A stretch of 64,000 bases of DNA, taken from assembly GCF_937616625.2 (NCBI RefSeq), contig NC_065571.1:52375651-52439650 (forward strand), read 5' to 3'. The DNA is from Mercurialis annua (lineage: Eukaryota > Streptophyta > Magnoliopsida > Malpighiales > Euphorbiaceae). Position numbers and translations under genes: made by a program. Each line of letters starts with the position of its first letter. The stretch's first letter is position 1. The notes beneath the pieces were generated by a model that saw nothing but the letters and a program-made list of their open reading frames with translations, searched no databases and was not told the DNA's origin. Positions 1 through 10,687 of the stretch are shown piece after piece.

Positions 1-214
1 TTTATTTATGGTTAAGCGGATTATGCATGTGCAATCCGTTTAGATATAAAATTAATTGTGTTATTAACAATTAGTTGACTCGTTTATAATTAATTTTTTT
101 ATATCAAATTCTAATATGTTTACATTTTTTTCATGTAATATCATTTAATTGTCATGTGTTTAAAATTATCAGGACGAACTGAATAAATATCAGTCAATAA
201 TTAGCTTATTTTGT

Positions 215-530
215 TGACTTAAGTGTCAATTTGCCCCCCCCCCCCCAACTTGTTAGTAATGGGCAATTAACACATAAATTAACTTTTTGAGCAATTAGTT
301 GCGAATTTGATAATTATGGGCAATTAACGCCATTTGAGCAAATTAGTTTACAAGTTAGAGGGGAAAATTGCCAATTTAGGGAACAATTAATTTATAAGTT
401 AAGGGGGTAAATTGTCTGAATGGGGTTATTTTCCATAATCAACAAGTTCATGACTAACTTGACACAAAATTAATTTATATATTAATTATCCATTGCTTAC
501 GAGTTGAAGGGGCAAATTGTCACTCAAGTC
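215..530. mobile_element. Foldback MITE (Mutator-like?)
   Basis: The two ends are inverted copies of each other: GACTTAAGTGTCAATTTGCC on the left, and the right end read in reverse is nearly the same (GACTTGAGTGACAATTTGCC). The flanks TTATTTTGTT and TTATCTTTTT could be a worn 9-10 bp target duplication, which would fit a Mutator-like MITE. A run of 13 C lies inside the left arm (234-246). No coding capacity. Confidence 0.6.
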
Positions 531-884
531 TTATCTTTTTAACAGAAGGTAAAATACAAGATATATAATTACTATTTATAAGTTACAATAATCCCAACAT
601 CTTACAATTGCATTGTTTACAATTCTCATTAATCTGACGAAATGGTGTTGTAGTTGATGTTTGTAGTTCTTAATAGTTAGCTTTTTATTATTATTATTTT
701 GAGTACATATTCTTCCATCTTCAATAAAAAGATAAATTTTTAAATTATATTCGAGGTGGTTTGAACCGAAAATTTAAGAGAGCTTGGGACCTCACTCCTT
801 ACCATTTAAATTGAAATCATTAGTAACAATCAACTCTGTCCATATAACATAAAGCAAGCATTGAACTGGGGAGTATCATGTGAT

Positions 885-1362
885 TGGGGGTAAGCATTGG
901 TTAGTTTGTTTCGGTTCAGTTTTGAATTAATGGAACTCAACGATGCCAAAATTAATTGAATGGTCAACCGAATCATAGTTTTTTTAACCAAACACCAAAA
1001 AATTGACAAAATTTTTTAGTGGTTCGTTTTGGTTTGATTTGATTTTGATGTTAAAATCCGGTTTGGTTTTATTTTCAAAATCAAATAAAAACCTTAAACT
1101 TTTAGGTAAAATAATTAAAAAAACCCTAAAGTTTAGATATAAAGTCAAATAAAATTGTTCTTAATTTTGAAAAGTTCGTTTTATCGTTTTTCGGTTATTT
1201 TGGTTTTACAAACTCTCAAACCGTAAAGTAAACCAAACTCCAATTTTTTTCTATATTGTCCACTAAATCAAAATGTTTTCAAAGAATAACCGAATCAAAC
1301 AACAACTTTTGGTTTGGTTCAATTCAATATTTTAGTATGATTCGTTTTTTTGCTCACCCCTA
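885..1362. mobile_element. hAT-like foldback element with GGTTTGG/AACCAAAC arms
   Basis: Ends TGGGGGTAAGCA and, in reverse, TAGGGGTGAGCA agree at 10 of 12 bases. The body is built from GGTTYGGTTTGG-type words on both strands. Such TAGGGGTG-ended elements are common hAT MITEs in plants. The flanking 8-mers (CATGTGAT/CATGCAAC) match only partly, so the exact ends are uncertain. Related low-complexity sequence recurs at several other places in the window. Confidence 0.45.
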
Positions 1363-1617
1363 CATGCAACTGTCAACTCTCAATCGAATTGTAATGATAA
1401 GTCATAAAATTATCAATACTACTCCATCAAATGTAAAAGCTTTCACTTGAGAGATTTTTTCTAAAAAATGACAATCTATTTTCATTCATGGACCATAAAT
1501 CCTAGTGCATACATACTAAGCTGGGCCAAACGTTTCGGGCCGGGCTTAAGATTTCTTGTTCTACTCTAACAAAGGAGAAAAATTAGAAACAAAAAGCTTA
1601 AACCCAAAAAAAACAGA

Positions 1618-1641
1618 ATGAAAATGGCCGAAACTATCTAA
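1618..1641 (+). other. Possible 7-codon upstream ORF of the FAX2-like gene
   Basis: An ATG 36 bases before the FAX2-like start, in the same frame, opens a seven-residue ORF (MKMAETI) closed by TAA 12 bases before the main ATG. Its second ATG context (AAAATGGCCGAA) closely resembles the main one (AAAATGGCGGAG), as if the start region were partly duplicated. It matters only if the transcript begins upstream of 1618, which the sequence cannot show. Confidence 0.3.
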
Positions 1642-1653
1642 AAACACAACAAA

Positions 1654-4600
1654 ATGGCGGAGTCGGTGTTAGGTGTAGTGTCCCAATCATCTCTTCTCTC
1701 TCTAGACTCTTCCAAATTTCGGTTCCATTCTTGCACCACTCCATCACTCTCCATACGTCTTCGCCAACACTCAATCAAGAATCGTAGATTAGTCGGATCT
1801 TCATCTTCCGGTCAACATTTGAAGCCAATCGCCGTTGCCTCTTCGGATTTCAAAGCGTCCAGTCTCGTCACAGATAGCGTTGACTTGTCATCGGAAGGAA
1901 TCGAGATTCAACCTGTTGCTGGAGGTGACGGTGGTGACGGTTTCGGTGATTCAGGCGGTAGTGGCGGAGGAGGAGGCGGAGGTGGTGATTCCGGGAAGGA
2001 CGAAGGAGAAGGAGAAGGAGAGGAGAAGAAGAAGAAAATGGCGTTGTCTATGTCTCAGAAACTGACTCTTGGTTATGCTGCTCTTGTTGGAAGTAATATT
2101 TTAGCTCTCTTTTTAATTAAAAAGGTCCTCTAATTTATTTATTTATTTATACAGTTTTTTATTTGATCTTAGTCTATAACTTGTATGAGAAGTGCATTTT
2201 GATTGAACTGTAACATACAAATATGATCATTTAGGCACTTTTAAACAAGCTTGAAATGTTGAATCTGTAATTTGCAATAAGTTCAAGGATCACTGTTGGA
2301 TGGAGAATTTCTGAATTAGCCTAAAAAAATTATTTTATTTTATCTTTGCATCAAGATTGGTAGTGATCTATAGCTGTTATTTTAGCTAATTTTAAGCTAT
2401 TTGCAGTTTCATTATCAAGCTGTAATCTAGGTAGCATGGACGGGGACATGGGGAAAAATGTTATTTTAAGGTTTCCTATGTGAAAAATAAAGTTCCCTGT
2501 TCGAAAGTGAGACGTTGGTTGTATGAAGTGTCCGTGCTATCTTGGTTGTAATGCATTTGCTACTGGTTATATATATCTGGATGTCTTTTATCTGATTGTG
2601 GTTTGTATGCACAGTGGGTGGTGTCATGGGGTACTTGAAGAGTGGTAGTCAGAAGTCGCTTTTAGCGGGAGGGCTGGCTGCTTCGGTACTGTATTATGTT
2701 TTTACGCAGCTTCCTACAAATCCAGTTTATGCATCGTCGATTGGGCTTGGTAAGATGTTTCTTGTTAAATTTTTCTTGCTATTACCTGTAGTTACATATC
2801 ATTTTGTTGCAAGAACTATAGGTAATGCATTTGCTTACTGATCACACATTTGCCTTATAGAATATTGGGCCTAATGCCCAAAAAATCCAAACCTTTAGCA
2901 AAAGTTGTCCTTCTAACCTAACCTTACCTTTAAAAAGTCTCATAAATGGCTCTATATGGTTTCAATCTTATCTAGCTCCTGAAATTGAATTAAAAACGTG
3001 TGCTTATGATGAAGTGGCTTTGATGTGGCGAGTATAAAAGTCTCAATTATAGCCAAAATCGCATTATATGGTTTCACATCTAACCAAACGGGTACATGTC
3101 ATTGAATAAAATGTCTTTTTCTTGTCAATTTCAATTGATGGATAAAATTGAAATCGAATAATACAGTTTTGGCTGCAATCAAGACTTTACAAAGGTTTGG
3201 TTAGAACGTGAACTTTTGCTAAAGGTTTGGATTTTTTGGGTCATTTGGCCTAGAATATAAGCTTCCAGTAGCGTTTTTCTCCCAATTTTTTTATTTCATG
3301 TCAGTTAATAGACTTCTCTTTGTATTACTTGGTTTCTAAAGAAAAAGTATCGAAGCAAGCTTTACATTCAGAAGTTTTCTCTGTTATACTTCCCATTCCA
3401 ACATCTGCATCTTGCTAAATGTCTCGTTTGCGAAATTTCAATACATTTAAAAATTCTATATTTTAGCAACATGGTGGACGTAGGCAATGTTTTAAAACCC
3501 GGACCGGTGATGGAACCGGTGTGTCTACCGGTTCAAGGTTCAACCGGTTCAACCGCTTCAACCGCCGGTTTAACCGTTTATATGAAAAAAAATAACAAAA
3601 TTTGCAAAATTATAATACATATGAAAGCAAATCTGAAATTTAAACAAAATGAAATTATATGATTTTCTTCTATAAGACTTGGATAATTACTTACAGATTT
3701 TCAAAAACAAATGCACAACCATAGAAGCCTGGCCCAATAGATGACCTATTACATGACACCTCCACCTAAACCTACCTACTCCTATATTTTTTCTCAAATT
3801 CTTAGAACTCCAGCCGCCACAACCATCTTTCTCAACATCAAATTACAACTTTTACATAAACCAAATTAAAGCTTTTACTTATATTAGATCTTAATAAGGT
3901 TTATACATAAACTAAAAAATAAGCATTATGTTATTTTTCTTTGAATTTGATCTTCCAAATCACAGCCGAGCAACAAGACTGACCAAACCACATCCTTCCG
4001 ACCACTGTCATCTGAATCATTATTTTTGTTTAGGTTTATAGCAAACCGGCCGGGTATAAAGGGTTTTCCGGTCCGACGGGCTTCTGGTTTTTGCGGGTTT
4101 TCCCGGTTCAAACTGGTTGAACCGGAAATCCGGGTATTAAACAACTATTGAACCGGACTGACCTCCGGTTCCCGGTCTAACCGGTTGAACCGGCCGGTCC
4201 GGTCCGGGTTTGAAAACACTGGACGTAGGTATATCTTGGTCAACAAAAGTAGTTTAGCATCAGGATGCCTTTATCATGATTGAGTATTGATTTTTTTATT
4301 AATTCTCAATTTGCTGATTTGTATCAACAACCATTGGTTTTAAATAATATATTTAATAGCACTAGTCTCTTTCTGGTTTACTCATTCAACTTGCTAATTT
4401 GTATCAACAATCACTGGTTTTGAATAGCATATTTAATAGCCCTAGTCTCTTTCTGGTTACTCCTTCAACTCGCTCTATGCGTAGCTACTTCATGATAATT
4501 CTAATGCCTGCTTCTCATAATAAAAAAATTCCAGGTGTTTCTTCTGCACTATTGGGAGTGATGGGCTCTCGTTTCTTAAGATCAAAAAAGATATTTCCTG

Positions 4601-4674
4601 CAGGAGTTGTTTCTCTCATCTCACTGATAATGACTAGTGGCTACGTTCATGGTGTCCTCCGTAGTATGCACTGA
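1654..4674 (+). CDS. FAX2: FAX2-type plastid fatty-acid export protein (Tmem14 family)
   Basis: Exons 1654-2092, 2615-2749 and 4535-4674 join in frame to a 237-residue protein, close to the roughly 240 of Arabidopsis FAX2. FAX proteins sit in the plastid envelope and help free fatty acids leave the plastid for lipid assembly in the ER. Residues 1-70 are Ser/Arg-rich and acid-poor, as expected of a chloroplast transit peptide. Residues about 88-128 are a Gly-rich then Glu/Lys-rich linker, as in FAX2/FAX4. The Tmem14 domain spans about 133-235 with the hallmark GGVMGYLKSGSQKSL at the exon 1/2 junction and four predicted hydrophobic helices. The donor at 2093 (GTAATA) was chosen over reading on to the TAA at 2131 because it alone restores the conserved ALVG-M-GGVMGY reading. 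Intron 2 is about 1.8 kb and is largely made of transposons. FAX2 versus FAX4 rests on length and the Gly-rich linker. Confidence 0.88.
2866..3250. mobile_element. 385-bp foldback MITE in FAX2 intron 2
   Basis: Long inverted ends share the core CCCAAAAAATCCAAACCTTT followed by AGCAAAAGTT; the right arm repeats this in reverse at 3208-3247. An 8-bp direct repeat TAGAATAT (2858-2865 and 3251-3258) flanks it. The pattern fits a Mutator-like or hAT MITE; the TSD is 8 or imperfectly 9 bp, so the superfamily is open. No ORF. Confidence 0.72.
3485..4221. mobile_element. Non-autonomous hAT element in FAX2 intron 2
   Basis: Terminal inverted repeats CAATGTTTTAAAACCCGGAC and, in reverse at the right end, CAGTGTTTTCAAACCCGGAC are flanked by a perfect 8-bp duplication GACGTAGG (3477-3484 and 4222-4229), which is diagnostic of the hAT superfamily. 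The 737-bp body has subterminal arrays of the words CCGGTT and AACCGG on both sides, the usual hAT transposase-binding arrangement, and no transposase ORF. Confidence 0.85.
4311..4469 (+). repeat. 80-bp tandem duplication next to FAX2 exon 3
   Basis: Two adjoining copies of about 80 bp (4311-4390 and 4391-4469), each with the word TTTGTATCAACAA and ending CTGGTT..ACTC.TTCAAC, differ at about a dozen positions. The second copy ends 65 bases before the exon 3 acceptor. The moderate divergence suggests an old duplication. No effect on the reading frame. Confidence 0.75.
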
Positions 4675-5544
4675 CATTGCTGAATGTTATAGTGAAACAT
4701 GTTTAATAACTAGGCTTGATCCCTTAGCCATCGTAAATGGAAACTAATGTCGATGTTGCCTTGTTTTTGTAATATTGATTGAGCATTCAGTATCGGAACT
4801 TTTTATGGATGAATTTTACCCTGGTGTTCTAAAAAAATTAGGTTTCGATTCTAGATTTGCTTGGTTCTATTCTGTTCAGGTATTCATTTCATTTGCAAAA
4901 TGTCCCAACACTCTGCCTGTATGAGATGATCTAAGAAAGTTTTGAGATCATAATAATGGCTCTTGATAAATGATAACGATGGTAAATGCGATCAGTTCGA
5001 ATTGTACTGAACTATTTTTTCTTAAAAAAATCAAACTGAATTTATTACTATTTTAAAGCGCATTGAACTAGTAGATTTGATCCATTCTTTGATTTATTCA
5101 GTTTTTTATTTGATTAGCATTTTCTTCTAGCATTGAACTGTAGAATTTGATTACAACATACAACTACACATATCACAGAATGTATTAGTATGCAATATGT
5201 TTATAAGTAACCAACATTAAACATTAAATGTCTTAACAAGCAGACAACTTATACATCAATCAATTGTCAGTTGTTCATAGAAGTACTTAAATAATAACAC
5301 ACTAGTTGTCCTAAAAGAACTGGTTCAGCATGATATTTCAATTGCCTTCGGCAGAAAGAGGCAACAATGTGAACAATTTCCCATCCGATGAGGAATTGAA
5401 CACTTTGCCCCGATACTTCCAAAAAACAACTCAAAATAACATCATATACCCCATGCACTATGCAATAATCTAGAATTATACAACATTAACAACATAAGCT
5501 TATATTAGGCTTTTAATTATACATTAAAAGCTTTATATGCATTT
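4675..5544. other. Convergent 3' region between FAX2-like and JAZ genes
   Basis: AT-rich spacer between two convergent stop codons. It must hold both 3' UTRs. Nothing else with a recognisable pattern was seen; the short reading frames here show no motif. Confidence 0.5.
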
Positions 5545-8133
5545 TCAAGAACGGTTGGTGGTAGCACACTTTGGTTCAATTTCTTGCCCTGGTGCAATGC
5601 AACCTCCATTCGGTGAAGCTTCGGCGTTTCCATTAGCCTTTTGAGGTTCAGATGTTTTTTCCGCCGGAGAGGCATATGGACTTTTGCTGCACAGCCTGCA
5701 AGGTGGGAAATAGAGTAATTTTTAGCAACTTGGGCATAATGTGATTAAACTGCGTATTGATAATCAAATACATGACTTAGATACAACAGTAAACACAATT
5801 ACACAAATTGATGTTTACTTGCTTAGATGAGTTCTTTCTTCTACGAGCATCTACGTTGCACGGAAACTTTATCGAGTCCTACGTTTCAATGGTTTGTTTC
5901 TATTTCCTGAAACACTTATGAAACTTCAAGACTTTGTATTCATAAATTATTATTACGAAAAGTGTCGTTTCTCAATTCAGCATTTCCATGTTCCAGTATT
6001 CCGTTTTCGTACAACATAAACAAGTACAAACCAACAGCGTTGGGGTAGGGGGAAAGAAAGACAGAATGCTATACAGAAGGACTGTGAGATCCAGCTTATA
6101 GAAGTTGATTCATCAGAACTGTTTTTAGAGGCTATGGTTGAAAAACTAAATCAAGCTCGTAGAATTATTGATGACGTACATAAAATAAGTCAATGGAGTA
6201 TTTTCTTAGTCGTTATATAGGATCTTTGGTTAAGATATAGATCCTAAGTTGCAGTTATTAGTGTAAATTATTAACTTTTATTCCTCAGAAATTCTTTCAA
6301 ATGGTCATAGACTCATCGGAGTTGGATATTTCAAGATCTGTCCGAAGAAGTAAACCTCACAATACTCTCATGTAAAATCCATTTATCTTCAATTTTATGT
6401 TTGATTATGTAGGGCCGCATCAAAGAAAGATTAGTCCACGTATGATAGAAGGGTACCTGTCTCGACGCTTTTCAAAGAATCGTTGAAGAGAGTGTCTCCT
6501 TGTAATTGGCAATTCTGAATCAAATGAAAAAATATTGTTGGGAATAATGATGTGAAAATTAAAACATTAAACAAATAGAGAAAAAAAATGTTAACACGTA
6601 TTGCATACCCGCTTGCAATTTGCAAAAGGAGAAACCTTGATGAGCAGGATAAAGCGGGGCTTGTGATGAAGGCAAAGCACTTGAAGTACTTTGCATTGAA
6701 GGAGACCTTGTAAGAATTGGTGTATTACTAGCCGGGGGACCAGTAGCAGACTTCTTCATTTCAGCAGATTTAACAGCAGCTTTGCTGGCAATCAGCATAA
6801 TTTCACTAGCCTGTGTCAAACACAGTGAAACAATAAGCATAACAGATAATAATAGAAAGAGTTTAAAACAAATAAAATCATGAATAGTTGTTTGTTTTGT
6901 AATTTGAACTTTTTAATTTTTCCAATTAAAATACTAGCTTTTATATTTTTACTGAAAATCGGTGTTGATATGAATGATGGAACGCACTTTGCTATGATAC
7001 GCTATAGTTTATGATTTATATTTATATTTAAGCCCAAAAGAAATTTAGTAAAGTCTTAAAAGCTTCAGTCAAAGCAAACCTTTTCTGTAGGTATCCCATC
7101 GAAGACGAGAACAGTTCCACCATAGAAGATGGTAAGCTGCTCCGGAGTGGAAATGGCAGTGTTTGGTCCAGAAGTTGCCATCGATGCAAGCCTAAAAGAA
7201 ATAAAGCTGATAAAGCTTATTAAAATTTCCAGTCATTCATTTAGCTTTCAAAATAAGATCAAAACTCAAATTGGATTTTATTTCCAAAACAAAACTAAAT
7301 AAAGTGAGCCGAAATAAAACTAAATTAAGTGAGCCAACTCCGAAACTATAGTATTATATCCAATTCATTCAAACATAGGTAAGTCCTTAGTTAATATCAC
7401 TGAAATATATTAGTTCTCATGACAGCCTATAGAAGTCAAAAGGTCGCTGAATTTGTACACACTTGCCGGATGACTCATAGTATCTCTCTAGATCTAGCAA
7501 AAGCGAAAGACCCCCTGAATTCAAATGGGCGCTACTGTGGAGCCCGCTCTGGCCTCGCAGGGAGGGCCCCTATTGTCGCCAGCTGGAGCTGCCATAGCTT
7601 GTAGCTAGAGCAATAGGGGCCCAGCAGAGAGAACAGTAAGGTTAAGGAGAGCTCCGCCCGTCTAGCGGGCGGCAAGAACAGCAGGCAAGTGCTTGGTAGG
7701 TCAACAGCCCAGTGAATTCCCGGGCCGCAATGACCTAATTTGGGGTTAATTGACCTAAAATTAGAGAATATTGTCCCTGAGCTAATTGATTATGAGCATA
7801 ACTTACCGACACATCCATGCTGTTGGGAGTCATAATTATAACCACCAAAACCTAACAACCAATATCAATCTCGTTTAATTTTTTGTACAAAATACAACAG
7901 ATTTAATCATCTCCTCTAATCTAACTTAAAATCTGAGAAAAAAACTAAAAAAAGAATTAAAATCAAATTTTCCATCTGGGTCAAGTAAAACCCATGAACA
8001 CGTACCTGAATCCATTAGTTAAACGATGAAGATTTCCGTTGAACGGTCCCAAATTATCACCGGCGCCGTTAGCAGCAACCTCCGGTTCCTTTTTCACGTT
8101 CACTTGCTCGTAGGATTCAGATTCAGCCTCCAT
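5545..8133 (-). CDS. JAZ12: JAZ11/JAZ12-type jasmonate ZIM-domain repressor (TIFY3-like)
   Basis: Five exons on the minus strand, 8133-8006, 7191-7080, 6810-6609, 6514-6457 and 5695-5545, join to 216 residues. JAZ proteins repress MYC2-type factors; JA-Ile bridges their degron to the F-box protein COI1 and they are then degraded. The ZIM domain carries TIFYGG at residues 63-68, used for dimers and NINJA binding. The Jas motif starts with degron ELPITRR (148-154), continues SLQRFFEKRRDR and ends SKSPY with the PY signal at 173-174. The RRHSLQRF..KRRDR form and the FSFC stretch before it match the TIFY3 (JAZ11/JAZ12) branch better than JAZ1/2. The last intron splits the Jas motif after Arg167, the conserved 'Jas intron'. 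Intron 1 holds a GC-rich foreign insert. Which of JAZ11 or JAZ12 is the ortholog is not settled by the sequence. Confidence 0.92.
7420..7735. other. GC-rich organelle-like insert in JAZ intron 1
   Basis: About 315 bp much richer in G+C than the surrounding intron, without plant-intron character. It contains the perfect inverted pair GGGCCCCTATTG (7565-7576) and CAATAGGGGCCC (7610-7621), and a second pair of GCCCG/CGGGC words near 7657-7672. The composition and hairpin style resemble plant mitochondrial spacer DNA, so a nuclear insertion of mitochondrial DNA is my best reading. This is inference from style; no gene is recognised in it. Confidence 0.45.
7728..7795. repeat. Short dispersed repeat shared with 21018-21085
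   Basis: The stretch around GCAATGACCTAATTTGGGG and CTAATTGATTA is similar, with substitutions, to the centre of the foldback element at about 20970-21150. It is probably a remnant of the same MITE family lying beside the GC-rich insert. Confidence 0.45.
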
Positions 8134-8290
8134 TTTTTCAGATCAGACAGAAACTAAATAAGCCACTAAAATTATTTGTTGTTGTTGTTGTTAAGACAAA
8201 GTAAAGAAAAATAGAGAAATTGAGGCCATAAAATAAGAGAAGAAGCTTGACGGAGACTTTTTACTTTATTTTATTATTATGCGACGGTGA
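8134..8290 (-). promoter_or_regulatory. JAZ 5' leader and proximal upstream region
   Basis: The 120 bases before the JAZ ATG hold a GTT/AAC microsatellite (about 8174-8192) and A/T-rich leader-like sequence. A diverged copy of this same region plus exon 1 lies at 12802-13040, which marks it as part of an old duplicated block. No CACGTG G-box is present. Confidence 0.4.
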
Positions 8291-8376
8291 CCTGTCCTTT
8301 AATGGAGTGTAGTAGGCAAAAAGAAGAGCGCACGGCAATCCTTAGACTGGTACGTACCTACTGTTTCCATTTTTAA

Positions 8377-8382
8377 AACGTG
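8377..8382 (+). promoter_or_regulatory. Possible T/G-box (AACGTG) upstream of JAZ
   Basis: AACGTG lies about 245 bp upstream of the JAZ start codon. MYC2-type factors bind G-box and AACGTG variants in many JAZ promoters. A six-base match is weak evidence on its own. Confidence 0.25.
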
Positions 8383-8927
8383 ACATTTTGCCACATCAGT
8401 TTACTTTATCTACTTATTTTAGGAAAGTTATTACCCTACATATTATACTAAACTAATTTTATAAATAAATTAAATTGGGGTTTAATACGTTTTATTATTA
8501 TATTATATATAATATGTATAAAACTTTGAAAAAATGACAATAAAATTGCAAATTAGGTAAATCTTTTTCTCAAATGCCAATTCAATAGAATTATCATTTT
8601 TTCTTTATTTTCTTTTATATTTTTAATTAAAAAATCACACGTCATGCCTCACATCATCGTGTCAGATGCGTTAGACGCATACGCTAGCACACTAGCTTCT
8701 TTAACACGCTATCTTATTAGCTACAACACTTCAATGTGTTAGAGATACCTATCAGATATATCTCAAATGCGTCTCTCATGCATCTCATATACATATCAGA
8801 AATAACTTAAATACATTGTCTTTCAAATATATATATTTAATTTTACAGAATATGTCTAAGATGCTTTTTTAGATTTATTTGATCTACGTATCTTTGATAT
8901 ATATTTTATACATAATATGTATCTTGA

Positions 8928-9146
8928 GAGAAATTCTTAGGTAGACTCAGTCCACCACGTCATCTGTGGACTAAGCCTATCACATATACGTCATTAAAAT
9001 GATGGCAATCTTGTAATATTACTATTCAAAAGTGTAAATAAGTAATAAACGAATTTACAAGATTGTCATCACTTTAATGACGTGTCATTATATAATAGGT
9101 TAGTCCACGGATGACGTGGTGGACTAAGTCTACCTAAGAATCTCTC
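8928..9146. mobile_element. 219-bp Mutator-like MITE
   Basis: The element is an almost complete foldback: left arm GAGAAATTCTTAGGTAGAC, right arm in reverse GAGAGATTCTTAGGTAGAC, continuing inward through GTCCACCACGTCAT. It is flanked by a perfect 9-bp duplication GTATCTTGA (8919-8927 and 9147-9155), the length typical of Mutator-like elements. It sits within a larger repetitive stretch (8640-9490) rich in AGATACAT-like words. Confidence 0.85.
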
Positions 9147-9899
9147 GTATCTTGAATACATATCAAAAATAGTTCAAAATATTTTTTTCAAATGAATTTT
9201 ATTTATGAGATCTATTTGATAGATACATCATTAGTACATAATTTATATAATTTTTTTAATATACAATACATGAAAAATACATTCTAAAATATAAATTTAT
9301 ACATTTTACAGCATGTGACATAAATATTTTGATTTGAGATATACTATAGATACATTTCAGATACATATCATATATTTCAATTTTTTATCTGAGATGTATC
9401 TCAAACACATGGAGGCATTAACACTAACTCGATGACGTGTATGAGGCATTTGAAGCGTCTGACGCATTTTCTAACGCGGAATGATGTGTTGTCAGTTTAT
9501 TAGTAGGTAAAATTGTAAACTCTTCCCTTTTTTTATATGCATGTAATATCCACAACTACTATATATTTTGATAAAATACAATATAATTTATTATATTTTT
9601 ATTTCTTTTCTCTAAAATTTTAGAAACTCTTGCTCAACATCCCAATGAATATATATTTTTATCATCAGATTCGTCTTCGAATTATGATCTTTCTATTGCT
9701 CTTTCCTTCAATTGTTTTTTTTGTATTATACGATGTTTATGACAACTACAGGTATACTAATAGTATAATTTTTTAATAGCGAACCAATAACGAACATTGG
9801 ACATAATCATGTTTAAAATGAAATAAAAATAAAGTAAACAATCTTTAATAGTAATCGCTAAAATTAAATAATTAAATCAAACATCATATGGGGTTATTT

Positions 9900-10085
9900 A
9901 CAGGGGCGGATCCGGGGTTGAGGAGGACGGGCGACCCTCCTTGCCAGATTTCTTTAAAAACAATATAGGTATAGGGGCAGTCAGTTTTGTATATGGGCGG
10001 TTATAATTGCCCCTACAAGTGCTAAGGAGAGGTTTGTCACTTGTAGGGGCGGTTAAAACCGCCTCTACAAGTGCAGTTACCGAAC
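9900..10085. repeat. CACTA-like transposon fragment with palindromes
   Basis: Contains repeated GTAGGGGCGGTT and GCCCCTACAAGTG words in opposite orientations, including a near-perfect 32-bp palindrome at 10040-10071 centred on GGTTAAAACC. Subterminal repeats of this style (CTACAAG/GGGGCGG) are typical of plant CACTA elements. No intact ends or transposase were found, so this is a relic. Confidence 0.4.
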
Positions 10086-10540
10086 TTAAACCATGTTTAT
10101 CGTCGTTTTATTTTTTAGATAGCCAAACGCGAAAATTTCGACTCTACTAAACTGGAATCCTAATTTGCCTCAAGTTAGTTCGAATATTCATTTATGAATT
10201 TAATTTGTAAAACAAGTCTCAAACATTTGTATGAGTGAAAACAGAAAAATAATTTAATTTAATTTCTTCTCCAAATCTACTTTTCGATTTTTTATCAAAA
10301 AATTCCATAGAAAAATTATCTTTTCTAAAAGAATTAGATAATTTAAAAGGAATGGTGTGTGTTGACTTTTCTACCCTTTTAAGTAATGTTATCCTTAATA
10401 GTATATTGAACATTTATAGTTGGACCACGTATGCACAACTCAGCTTGCGCCGGTTGTTGCATCTCCTTGTCGGCAATAATTAATTAGGAATTTGCACGTT
10501 TTATATGTTTTATTTTTTAAAAGTTAACCTTCTCTAATGG

Positions 10541-10665
10541 CTTGCTGGCTAAGCACTGTCAACTCAAGTAATGGAAATTATTTCCTTAGGCAAATAAAAA
10601 ACAACAAAAAGAGGATATTTTGATAAAACGTATTTACTGAGACCACCATACGTTTTATCCTTTAA
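10541..10665. repeat. Direct repeat, second copy at 13055-13145
   Basis: The words GCACTGTCAACTCAAG, AAAACAACAAAAA and TTTTGATAAAACGTATTT followed by CTGAGACCACCATAC occur in the same order here and at 13055-13145. In the second place the block directly follows the copied JAZ leader, whereas here it is 2.3 kb from the JAZ leader. The two therefore belong to one duplicated segment. Confidence 0.75.
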
Positions 10666-10687
10666 TTAAAATGTTGATATTTATTAG

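Noticed and set aside
234..246. C13 run, considered as an assembly gap or G-quadruplex signal
   Set aside because: A single homopolymer inside a MITE arm is best explained by slippage; no further G-runs support a quadruplex.
2615..2841. Reading FAX2 exon 2 onward to the TGA at 2839
   Set aside because: The GGTAAG donor at 2750 and the in-frame Tmem14 C-terminus at 4535-4674 show that the extension is intronic.
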